Assembly (NCBI GenBank): GCA_022539475.1
Contig: VCMS01000129.1
Coordinates: forward strand, 101,351 to 165,350
Source of the DNA: Gracilaria domingensis
Taxonomy: Eukaryota > Rhodophyta > Florideophyceae > Gracilariales > Gracilariaceae
Direction: 5' to 3'
Length of the DNA stretch: 64,000 nt
Position numbers and translations under genes: made by a program. The notes beneath the pieces were generated by a model. The model saw only the letters and a program-made list of their open reading frames with translations. It was not told the origin of the DNA and ran no database searches. Below are positions 34,628 through 43,947 of this stretch, piece by piece (positions within the stretch are counted from its first letter, which is position 1; each line of letters opens with the position of its first letter).

Positions 34628-35140
34628 ATGGATAACAACAACGCCGGTGGCGCCCGTAATACGCTCGCTTTTGATATAGCGTATCATTTCTATGCTCGTA
34701 TCGAACTGGGGGACCAGAGGATGTTGGTGTGGTTTGACGGCATAACTGACGATCTTACCGAGAAGTATCGCCTGGCTTGGGCGTCTTTTCACATCGTCTT
34801 CAGATTCATGCAGCTCCGTGGGCCGTTCCTAACCGAGGAGCATGCTCTTCTTCTCAGGAAGCTTTTCATTGCATACGACAACGGAGTCATGGAGGACTTG
34901 CATGACGAGTTTCAACTATATCTGTACGGTTGGATTTTTGCCCAGTTTGGTCATCTAAGCCCGGATCGTGAGGATACGTTCATGGATGAGATCGAAGCCG
35001 CTCTTGTGCACATCGAAGAGTTTCAGGACGATACCGAATTCTCTGTGGAGTTTGAGCCTCGTTCCGATATGAGCCTCTTCCCGAATCCTCCTGGAGTGTT
35101 CGAGAATCATCCCGTGGCCAATGGAGTGCATCAGCATTAA
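34628..35140 (+). CDS. orphan acidic protein, 170 aa
   Basis: This single-exon ORF has gene-like signals: a pyrimidine-rich leader (34490-34610), a good start context (GCCAATGG) at 34628, and AATAAA at about 35280. An upstream GTG-started frame exists but the ATG is preferred. The product starts with a short Asn-rich tail. Residues ~12-110 look folded and helical, rich in aromatic residues (FDIAYHFYARIELGDQRMLV, then LYLYGWIFAQFGHL). The C-terminus is acidic. There is no signal peptide, membrane segment or known motif. It is probably soluble and intracellular; the function is unknown. It is unlike any transposon protein in this window. Confidence 0.6.
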   Translation: MDNNNAGGARNTLAFDIAYHFYARIELGDQRMLVWFDGITDDLTEKYRLAWASFHIVFRFMQLRGPFLTEEHALLLRKLFIAYDNGVMEDLHDEFQLYLYGWIFAQFGHLSPDREDTFMDEIEAALVHIEEFQDDTEFSVEFEPRSDMSLFPNPPGVFENHPVANGVHQH

Positions 35141-38100
35141 ATGTTTGGCATTAATTCTAAAATCGTTGATCTACTATAGTTAGTTATTTTAGAAGATATT
35201 TATTTGTTTCGTATTGTGTGGTTAGTATTCTGATCACAATGTGGGATCTTTTGATTTATGATGGTTTCTTAGATGCCTTAATAAACCAATTGTTTTGTTA
35301 TTTTCTTTGCGTTTTCGTCTGATACAAATAGATAAAAGAAAGTGTAGTCAATTTATTGATTTGATGCATTGCAAAAGTCCATGGCCTCTTGCGACCTAGA
35401 ATTTAGCATACGTTTAGCTCTCAAATGCAGTACACTTAAATCTCGAATGCTGTACACTTGAATCTTAATACTGCAGACTTGGCTCCCTGTCATGAAGCAT
35501 ATGGAAATCCTCCCTTTTTTGCACTCTCGATAGTGCGACATGGAGACGTCTTGCGCAAAAGACGTATAAAGACAGTTTGTATCTCGACAAAGAGGGTTCA
35601 AATATAGTAACAGAACTTTTTGTACTGAAAAAACTTTTCTTCTTCTAGTTGTATCGTCCACCTTCGACGAAATATACAGACTCAGGTAGAACTGGGTTCT
35701 TCACTCGTACTAGCGTTTCATGAATTTTTGCAGTGCGAATAGTTATATCTCTTTTATTATGGAAAAGGATTACGTTTATTTTTGTCCAAACTCTTGAGTG
35801 ATGGACAAATACTTGTTTTCAAGCATTAACTGGATGATTTTTACTTGCGAGCTCTCAGAGACCGCGGAGGTTTGAGCGCTCTTCTCGAACATAATCGTTT
35901 GTTCTTGTATATGTTGCAGTCATAAACAGAGGTTTATAGTGGTGTATTTAAAAAAACTTTTTGCTTCATATAGCAAAATAAAAGGTGAAATGTTTTTTTA
36001 TTGTAGATAATTTGGCCTAAATGCGGATGTGAATTACTTTCTTATTGAATTGGACAAAGCAAAAACTTCTGGTTCCGGATATCTATTTGGAACTTAAAAG
36101 TGAAAGTTGTGGTCGATTTTATGAAAACTTAATTTATTAAGATGGAGCAGTAAAAGTTTTATTGTTGCAGCTATTAAAATTTAGTTTATTTACGTACGAC
36201 ATGAGTTTACTAGGTGTAGTTGTACTACGACTGGATATCGTTCTGCACAGGAAGCCTGTGCGCACCTATTTGGGAGGTCCAAAACGTTTGATTTTGATTG
36301 GCCAAACGTTTTGGACGTCCCAAATCCTTGATGGCACTACAATTTTCTTATTTTTCTTTTCACACGTGGCCGCGCCAAAACGAAGCCACCTATGATTTGC
36401 GTTTATTATTCGAAGGGGTTCCGCTAGTACTCATCGCAATCCTTACTGCTGGTAGATAAACTAACGGTTAAAGGCTTTGATAGAAGATGCAACTTATGAC
36501 ACTGGAGTGAAGCCTGCATTGCCGCACTGTTTACTCATGAAAAGCATCTTTGTCCAAGAACCCGTAGATTTGGGTTTTTTGACCAGAAGCAAGTGATAAA
36601 CAGGCCTGTATTAATGTGCAACAGGCACATATAACCCTCGAGATCATCAAGACTAATAAAGAATCACTGAACTTACAAGTGGTGACTGTGGAGTCGATCT
36701 CGTGTAGCTTTAGTTTCTTATAAATTCTAAATGCGTCATGATCAGATATATATTGTCGAGATTTAACTTGTTTTGTCTTGAATATGATCGTCTAAAACGT
36801 TGCGGTTTGAGCAGGTAAAGGACACTTTGTTTTCTCAATGTCTACGACATAAAACTGTGTGATACACGTGCTGCTTTTGAACGAGTACCAGTGCCTCCAA
36901 AAGAAAAAGACTTTCAGACTCTTCGTTTGAATAGAACGGGACAGCGTTGTCAGAGTTTTGCTCGCCACAGACTTTGTAACATTGATACACATCATTTAAA
37001 ATTGCTGAGTTTCTGTTTTGTGTTTAAGATGAAATTGTTTTGTGAGTGCAACCTTTTGTTTGAATGGTATCTGAGGTGGAGAGAGAAAAGTGGGCTGGAT
37101 GTTTGGCGGTAAGGTCAAGATCTTGACCTCCGACATCGCATTTTTGTGAATCGTATTCAGACTACAGCCACTTTGTTTGGGTTTTACCAGTTCTGATTGG
37201 ACAAGCGTAGTTTAAAGATTGATTTTTCTAAATGAATGAAAATGGTTTGCTCGACAATGTTACGCAATGAAAAGGCGAGTTCTTATTTTTGTTATGCTAG
37301 ACATAAGCAAAAAGAACACTTGGCAGACTGAGAACCTTTCGTTTTGGCGATCAGTCCCAAAGTAACTAATTACATTGCCAGCTTATGTCTATTGTGCTAA
37401 ACATAAGCTTCCCGGTTCAAAAGAGTTAACGTTTTGTCGTTTCTGAAATGATATTTGTAAAACTTTTTTGTTTTTTTTTTTTGTGTTCCGCCTTTTTTGG
37501 CTACAGCCAAAGTCCCTTTACCAAGATTTGGCGTTTTCAGTACACTTGCTCCAAATTTGGAGTTTTTGGCTTACAATTATATTTTGTAGTATTGTAGTTT
37601 TCTGAGTCCGTGCTCAAGTTTTCCGTTTGATTCAATTTTCTTTTGTTTTTTGAGATATACGTTTGTTTTGGAGTAATTTTTGGGGGGCTACATCAATTTG
37701 GATTTTTTGTCTGTTTTACAGCAGAGAAAGCAGCATCATGCTGAGCAAGTAAGCTAATGCTAGCTAGAGGGAGAACATGCTTTATTGCTGTGTCAGCTCT
37801 ATTATATATGAATAGGGGTACTCTGGCAGCATTTCAGATTAGACCACTGCCCTTTACTCGTAAATTTTGGTTTGATTGTATACGCGGGACAAGGTAGTCA
37901 AAACCAAACTGTGCGCGATATTTTTCGTCGTACGTTCTGTACAGGTGAATGACTTGTAAATGAGATAAATCGTGCTGCAACAACATTGTAGGAGAAATTT
38001 TGGCTTGGATGCGATCCCAACGGTATGGAATACGTTTTGAATAATGTATGACGAGAAGACATGCCCAGAGGGCGAGCTCTGGGTATGACGAAAATGGTGA

Positions 38101-38879
38101 TGGGCATTTCGGGAGCCAGGCACTGTATGTTTGGCACTGGGGAGCCCCGGGCTGGAAGCTGGCGAACGGTATACATGGTTGTATCTATTTTAATCTACCA
38201 ATGGTTGGTGCGGGGAGAAGGTTTGATGTTACAGAGAGCGTCGAAGAAATTGAAGTGGAACAAAGAAGTTGTTACAACTACAAGGGTGCCCTTGTACAGT
38301 ATCTACGGGGTGGTGTTGAACAAAAAACAAAAAAAAGAAAAAACAAATAGGGAATGTAGACGTTCAGGGGGAGAAATTAAGTTTTGTAAGGACAAATATA
38401 CTTGCTCGCGGAAGACTGGTTGGTGGTTGAGCGCGGGCATGGAAAAAAAATCAGTGTCGGCAGACTGATTGGTCGTGTTTGATTTGTGCGCCTTGGCATT
38501 GTAAACATGTATGTTTCCAAAGAGATGGGCGTAAATTGAGGTTGTTTGAAACAAAGAAAAGAACAATATGACGAGGTAGGTGTTGGGGGCGCCGCTGGTT
38601 GGGGGCGGGGGGGGCGTCGGGGTGGGGGAATGGGGCATTTGGCTCTCTCCGGCGAAAGGTAGCGCTGTACCTTTGCACCAAAGGACAATGCGAGAGATAC
38701 GGCTCGAAATTGCTTGCGTGTGCCATTGGGCAGGTGTAATCGCGCATTACCTAACAGTGGATGTAGGAGTTGAGCTTTTTACGGCGCGTTTTGAAGAGTG
38801 GTACAGAATACTGCTATGGGTATATATATAGCATACAGTAGGGTAACGGTATAAGGCGCGAGCATGCAAGACGGCAAAC
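35141..38879. other. long AT-rich stretch without a supported gene
   Basis: Poly-T runs (for example near 37460-37480), short palindromes (GGTCAAGATCTTGACC at 37113-37128; CTCCAAATTTGGAG near 37548) and no ORF with protein-like composition. A TATATATATAG run sits near 38820. Confidence 0.45.
36268..36325. repeat. 23-bp stem hairpin
   Basis: The left arm 36268-36290 and right arm 36303-36325 are reverse complements with one mismatch, separated by a 12-base loop. Core words are GGTCCAAAACGTTTG and CAAACGTTTTGGAC. It could be a small-RNA precursor or the collapsed ends of a foldback element. Confidence 0.7.
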
Positions 38880-39939
38880 GTTGGGGGTGCGACTGCGGCC
38901 GGGCTTTCTACGGTTCGCTAATGCGGGGCGGGCGTCGTGATTAGGTAGGCGGTCGAGCTTCGTAAGAGGCGCAACATGAGTGACTGTTTCGGTGGCGAAA
39001 AGTGGGGCGGTTTAAGGCGGCTGTTTGTGCGATTGCGTGCATGTCGGGGAATAAAGAATTAATCAGAGCGCGAGTGATGTGGGGGCGTGTACGTGAGTGG
39101 GCAGGCATATGAATTGAGCAGCGATGATATAGATATGTATCTAGCAACATGAAGGTGACGCTGTCGCAAAAGGCGCTGTGCGGGGCGGACATTAATCGCA
39201 GCGGTTGTTGTGCGCGCGCGGGCCGACAGTCGGCGACGCACAAACGAGCGCGCGCGGCGGCGGGCGGCGGCGGCGGGCGGCGGCGGGCGGCAGCGGGCGG
39301 CGGCGGGCGTGCGGCGGCGGGCGTGCGGGGGCGCTGACGCGACAGCGTTAAATGGGTGTGCGGTGCGCGCGGAAAGCGGCCGCAACGCGGGCCGCGAAAC
39401 GGGCCGTTTCCGGCGGAAGGTGGCGATCGGAAAACATGGGTCTCGCGCCCGCGCCGCGCGCCGCGCGCCGCGCGCGCCCACGCGGCGGCGGCGGCGGCGG
39501 CGGCGGCGTGATGGGCGCTGCGCGCGGCGCGCGCGCGCGGCGAGCGAGGAAAACGCGCGCGACGTGCGGCACGCGCGCGGCCGCGGCGTGCTGACGTGCG
39601 CCAACGGGCGCGCGCGCGCGCCGCCATTGGCGCAGCTGGCGCCGATTTTTTGGGCGGGACAGCCGCGCGCGCGCGCGCGCGCCGCGCGCCCTCTCCGCGC
39701 GCGTGGCGCGCGCGCGCGCGCGCGCCGCCGCGCGCCGCGCCGCTTCGCTATACAAGGCCGCGCCGCGCTCCGTCCCTCACCGCAACCCCCCCCCCCCCCC
39801 CCTCCGAAGCTGCACTGTCGCCGCCACCTCGTACCAACCCCCCACCAACCGCCCCCCCCCCCCTCTTCCCCCCCCCTTCCCCCCTTCCTCCCCCCCACCC
39901 CCTCTCCCCAACACCGCCACCCCCCCGCCGCAGTCCGCC
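38880..39939 (+). other. GC-rich upstream region and likely promoter of the zinc-finger gene
   Basis: Composition jumps to dense CGCG/GGC repeats from about 39200. GGC-type runs lie at 39260-39340 and 39485-39510, poly-C tracts at 39786-39802 and 39850-39935. A TATA-like CTATACAAGG near 39748 lies about 190 bases before the start codon. Open frames on both strands here are repeat-driven. Confidence 0.5.
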
Positions 39940-40252
39940 ATGGGCGCGCCGCACCGCTGCACGCACCCCGGCTGCTCCAAGCAGTTTGACCGCAAGTACA
40001 ACCTCAAGTGCCACCTGCGCATCCACTCGGACGAGAAGCCGTACCGCTGCACGTACGCGCACTGCACGCGGCGCTTCCGCTGGAAGTCGTCGCTCAACCA
40101 CCACCTGCTGAGCCTGGATCACACCACGCGCAAGGAGCGCCAGGAGCGGCTGCGCCGGCGCCGGCTGTCGCGCGCGGGCGCGGCGGCGTCGCCCGCGGCG
40201 CGGCGCGCGGCGTCGTCGCCGTCAGCCGTGGCGGCGCCCAACCACCACCCGC

Positions 40253-40283
<31 letters not shown>

Positions 40284-40351
40284 GGCGGCCGCGCTGCCGG
40301 CGGCGGTGGCGGCGGCGGCGGCGGTGGCGTCGCCGCCCGCCACGCCGGTGC

Positions 40352-40388
<37 letters not shown>

Positions 40389-40635
40389 GCTGTTCGCGGC
40401 GGAGCGCTTCGACGGCGTGGTGGCGGCGGCGCTGGCGCTGGACGAGCACGCGCAGGCGTCGCCGGTGGGCATCCTGGCGTCGCCGACGGACGTGATGGTG
40501 GACCCGTTCCGGCCGGCGGCGGCGCTGGCCAAGGCGCACGCGGTGGCGGCGGCGCCGCCGCTGCTGGCGGTGTTCGACGACGGCGCCATGGCGGCGCCGC
40601 AGCTGGACGCGCTGTACCAGACGCTGCTGTTCTGA
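39940..40635 (+). CDS. two-finger C2H2 zinc-finger protein (231 aa)
   Basis: This is a probable sequence-specific DNA-binding protein. Two C2H2 fingers sit at the very N-terminus: C-x4-C-x12-H-x3-H (CTHPGCSKQF, then HLRIH) at residues ~6-28, and C-x4-C-x12-H-x5-H (CTYAHCTRRF, then HLLSLDH) at ~36-60. They are joined by a TGEKP-like linker (SDEKPY). A basic Arg-rich segment follows (QERLRRRRL), then a long Ala/Pro/Gly-rich, probably disordered region with poly-Pro and poly-Gly encoded by GCC/GGC repeats. A more ordered acidic C-terminus (VFDDGAMAAPQLDALYQTLL) could be an activation segment. The start ATG (CGCCATGG) directly precedes the first finger; an upstream extension of the frame is low complexity. 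Single exon, convergent with the TFIIIC gene. Confidence 0.85.
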
Positions 40636-41097
40636 GCGCGCGCGCGCTCGCGCGCGCGCGCGCGCTGTACACGTAAAGTTTTTTTTTCTCTTTTTGGGAG
40701 CGCGCGCCGCCGCCGTAGCCGCAAGCGCCGCGGCGCCGCGGCGGCGGCGCGCGCGGCGCTGCGCGCATTCCCGGCGCTCGCCGCCACTGTGTACCTTCAC
40801 CGGCGCGCGCGCGCGCGCGCGCCGCGTGCGCGCGGCCGCGGCCGCGGCACCGCATGCCGCCCGGCCGCTCGCCGCCGCGCCGCCCGCGCCGCCGCGGCCG
40901 CGCCTCGTCGCTGCCGCCGCCGCCCGTTGGCTGCGCCCGCGCCGCGCCGCGCCGCGCCGCCGTGCCGCCGCGCGCCGCGGCACGGCGCGGCACGGCGCGC
41001 ACGGCGCGCGCGCGCAGGGCGCGCGCGCGCGCGCGCGCGGCGTGCGCCTTCCCAGACCGCGCGCGCCCAAAAAAAAAAAAAACTCAACTTGCGAGCG
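40636..41097. other. convergent intergenic region between the zinc-finger and TFIIIC genes
   Basis: Very GC-rich, with CGCG runs, an A13-like tract at about 41069-41082 and a T-tract at 40680-40690, both just past the two stop codons. No gene. Confidence 0.55.
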
Positions 41098-41128
41098 TCA
41101 CTGCTCGTCCTCGTCATCTTCTTCCTCA

Positions 41129-41163
<35 letters not shown>

Positions 41164-42987
41164 CTCCTCCTCCTCCTCCTCCAGCAGCGCGAACGCATCC
41201 ACCTCCGCCAGCTCGTCCGCCTCGCCCTCGCCCTCGCCCTCGCCCTCGCCCTCGCCCTCCGCCGGCACGACCTCCGCAGCCGCCGCGGCAGCCGCCGCCG
41301 GCGCACCGCGCTCCGGGCGCGCCGCGCGCCCATCCTGCTTGCCCTGCTCCCGCGGCGCCTCCCGCGGCGCCCCGCGGCGCGGCGCGGCGCGCGCGCGCTT
41401 GCGCGCGCGAATCACGTCCTTGAGGAACAGGCGGCGCTTCCGGTTCACCAGCAGCTCGCCCACTGATGAGAAATCGCCGCGCATCATCTGTCCCACGCGC
41501 TGCTCGCCCAGCCGCAGCTTGCACTGCCGCAACAGCGTGTCCTTGATGATGCGCAGCAGCCGCTCGTGCGCCTGCTGCGAGAAAAAGCCGAAGCGTTTGT
41601 CAAAGCGCTCGCTGACGCGCTCCTGTTCACAGAAGCGCACCACCTCCGTCAGCGTGATGTCACACACCTGCACAAAGTTGTTGCGCTTGCGCGCCAGCTG
41701 TGACAGCGTCAGGCTGGTGGGCATGCGGAACGTCCAGCCGCCGCACTCGAGAGTGCCGCTTGCAGTGGCGTGCTCCGCGCCGCGCCGCCAGCCGCGCTGC
41801 GCGCCACCCGTTTGCTGATTCATGTCAGCGCCGGCGCCATTGCGTCCCAACATGTTGTCAGCCGCAAGCTCGCGTTCTTGAGCCTCGGCGCCATGGCAGC
41901 CACGTCGATGCGGCTGCGCGTCGTCGGCGCGCGCGCGCGCGCGCGCGCGCGAGAGCGCGGCGCGCTCGCTGTCCTGCTCGCACAGCGCGCGCGCCGCCAG
42001 CATGAGCGCGTTGTTGACGCGCAGCTCCAGCGTCTGGAAGCGGCGGCAGCTGCTGTGGCGGCGCGGGTCAAAGCCGTAGCGGATCCACGCCTGGTAGAAG
42101 GGGCCGGCGCCCTGGAAGGTGTACGCCACGCGCGGCATGGCGCGCTTGAAGTGGCTGGCCAGCGGCTTGGGCATGCGCTCGTGCAGCGCGCGGCGCACCC
42201 ACACGGGGCGCAGCTCGAACAGCCGCCGCAGCAGCTGCAGGCACTGCTCGTACTCGGCGCGGCCGCGCAGCACGGGCGGCGCGTCGGCGCCGCGCGGCGG
42301 CGGCGGCGCGCCGCGCGGCACCTGCGGCGCGTCGGGCGGCACGCGGTGCGGCAGGCGCGCGATGCGGTTGGCGGCGGAGCGGCGGTCGTGGCCCAGCGGG
42401 TGGTTGGGAATGAGCTCGGTGCGCGTGGGCAGCGCCGCGTCGCCCAGCGAATACTGGCGGAAGGCGTAGTCAAACGTACCGTACTCCGCCGCTGCGCGCG
42501 CAAAGCGGCGCGGGCGCAGCCGCTCGACCAACCACGGCGGCGGCTGCGCGGCGCGCGCGCGCTGCAGCAGCGCGCGGAATATGGCGGTGGCGGCGAGCTG
42601 ATTGGACGCGCTGTCGGCGCCGAGCGGCGGCGCCACCGCGCCGCGCGACGTGTGGTAGCAGAAGTCGGCGAGCGAGCGGTACCGGATTAAGCAGTCGACG
42701 CGCCCGACGACGCGCGCGCTGGCGCCGCCGCGCTGCGTGTCAATGTCCACCACGAACAGCGCGCGCAGCTGCACGCCGTGCTCGGGCACGATGTTGGACG
42801 CACTCGTGTGCGCGCCGCCGCGCAGCGACAGCGCCGCCGCCGGCGCGGCCGCCGGCGCGGCCGCCGCCGCGGCCGCCGCCGCGCGCGTGCGCGCGGCGCG
42901 CAACCGCGCCAGCGCCGCGCGCGGCTGCTCGCGGTCGCGCAGCACGCCGGGGAACTCGACGACGGACAGCGACGGAAGCGCCGCCAT
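41098..42987 (-). CDS. TFIIIC subunit 5 (GTF3C5 / Tfc1-like), 629 aa
   Basis: This is a subunit of the RNA polymerase III factor TFIIIC, which binds the A box of tRNA genes in the nucleus. Family landmarks are in order: the N-terminal VVEFPGVLRD (residues ~8-17), a central dimerisation region, LFELRPVWVRRALHERMP (~270-290), then VAYTFQGAGPFYQAWIRYGF with DPRR (~300-330), which is the most diagnostic block. QVCDITLTEVV and RLLRIIKDTLLRQC follow (~430-485). The C-terminus ends in a long Glu/Asp run, as in the animal protein. The length is a little above the human protein and close to the yeast one. Low-complexity Ala/Arg inserts, an EGEGEG run and a poly-Asp run come from GC-rich repeats. Single exon; the start is the first Met of the open frame. 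The GC-rich region 42988-43369 upstream should contain its promoter. Confidence 0.88.
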
Positions 42988-43369
42988 GGCGCGGCGGAGG
43001 CGGGGCGGCGGATGCGGGGGCGGCGGATGCGGGGGCGGCGGGGCGGCGGGTGGGCGGGGGCTCGCGGCGCAGCGGCGGCGGCGGGGGGCGGGGCGGGCTC
43101 GTGGCGGCGGATGGAGGGTGGAAGGTGCGCGCGGCGGGGGGCGCGCGAGCGAGCGCGCGCGCGCGCGCGAGTTTACAGCGACGCGTGGAGGCGCGCGCGC
43201 GTTTTACTCGGCGAATATACGGCGCGCAGCGCTGGCGTGTATGTTTGGCTGGCGGCGCGCGCGCGGCGCGGCGATGCTTTCCGCGCCGGTCTCGCGTGCG
43301 CGCTCTCGTCCGCACCCGCGGCGCCGCCTCGCGCGCGCGCGATGCGCGCGCGCGCGCGCGCCGCCGGCG
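42988..43369 (-). other. GC-rich presumed promoter of the TFIIIC gene
   Basis: GGGGCGG and GCGGATG repeats next to the start codon (42995-43075) and CGCG tracts beyond. No gene. It ends abruptly at the retroelement fragment G. Confidence 0.45.
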
Positions 43370-43938
43370 CTATGGAAGTGGTACGTCTACGACGTGGGTG
43401 TGGATCGTAACGGTGGTGCCAATGTTTGTAGGTAAATTGAGGAGTATAGAGCCAATGCTCGTTTGCTCGCCATCTCCAAAACGGAATTTCAGTTGTGCAT
43501 TGGAAAGCACAAACGGAATGGACAGCAGTTTGCATAGAGCTTGGAGCTGGGACTTTCCAATTACGCTGCTAGAGGCGCCAGAGTCGATGAGAGCGCCGGC
43601 AAATTGTTCGGGGCGGGACTTGGAGGAAAGCGCGTGGGCGATTTCTGAGAGGAGGATGTTAGGGACGTCGACTACGACAGCAGGAGGTGGTTTGGAACGG
43701 TATCGGGAGAGACGCGAGAGACGGCGGGGGCGGAGGGAGGTGCACCTGAGCACGGCGTTCTTGAGGCGGCGAAGAAGGGTCTGGTGATCGGGCGGTGGAT
43801 CAGGAGAAAGTGGTTCATTGTGGGATGTCGGAGAAGTCCTTGTGTCCGTAGTGCTGCAGGGTACATCAGTAGGGATGGACTCAACATCGTCGGGTGGCCG
43901 AGATAGTTTGGGAGGCAAGAGGCCAGGTTGGCTCCCTT
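43370..43938 (-). pseudogene. retropepsin-like protease of fragment G, 3' truncated
   Basis: The -1 frame opens directly at the gag stop and runs for about 190 codons. A Pro/Ser-rich linker and an Arg-rich segment precede the aspartyl protease motif ALIDSGASSSVIGKSQ (about 43610-43560). The flap-like region LKFRFGDGEQTSIGSI follows. The frame ends HVVDVPLP-stop exactly where the sequence turns GC-rich, just before the place where retropepsins carry their second conserved hydrophobic-Gly motif. The protein would therefore lack its C-terminal part and is probably inactive. Confidence 0.72.
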
Positions 43939-43947
43939 TTAAAAAGG
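43937..43947 (-). other. candidate -1 frameshift site between gag and protease of fragment G
   Basis: The minus strand reads CCT TTT TAA AAG in the gag frame. A slip of one base on the T run would replace the stop with a Leu codon and enter the protease frame, which is open from that exact point. It is not a strict X XXY YYZ heptamer. Confidence 0.5.

Noticed and set aside
39703-39939. Possible N-terminal extension of the zinc-finger protein
   Set aside because: The added residues are encoded by poly-C and CGCG tracts, and the ATG at 39940 directly precedes the first finger in a good context.
38941-39989. Several 130-280-codon frames on both strands
   Set aside because: Arg/Ala/Pro-only products of CGCG and GGC repeats upstream of the zinc-finger gene.
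40008-41070. Long antisense and shifted frames over the zinc-finger gene and its 3' flank
   Set aside because: They shadow the real frame and contain only Ala/Arg/Gly low-complexity sequence.
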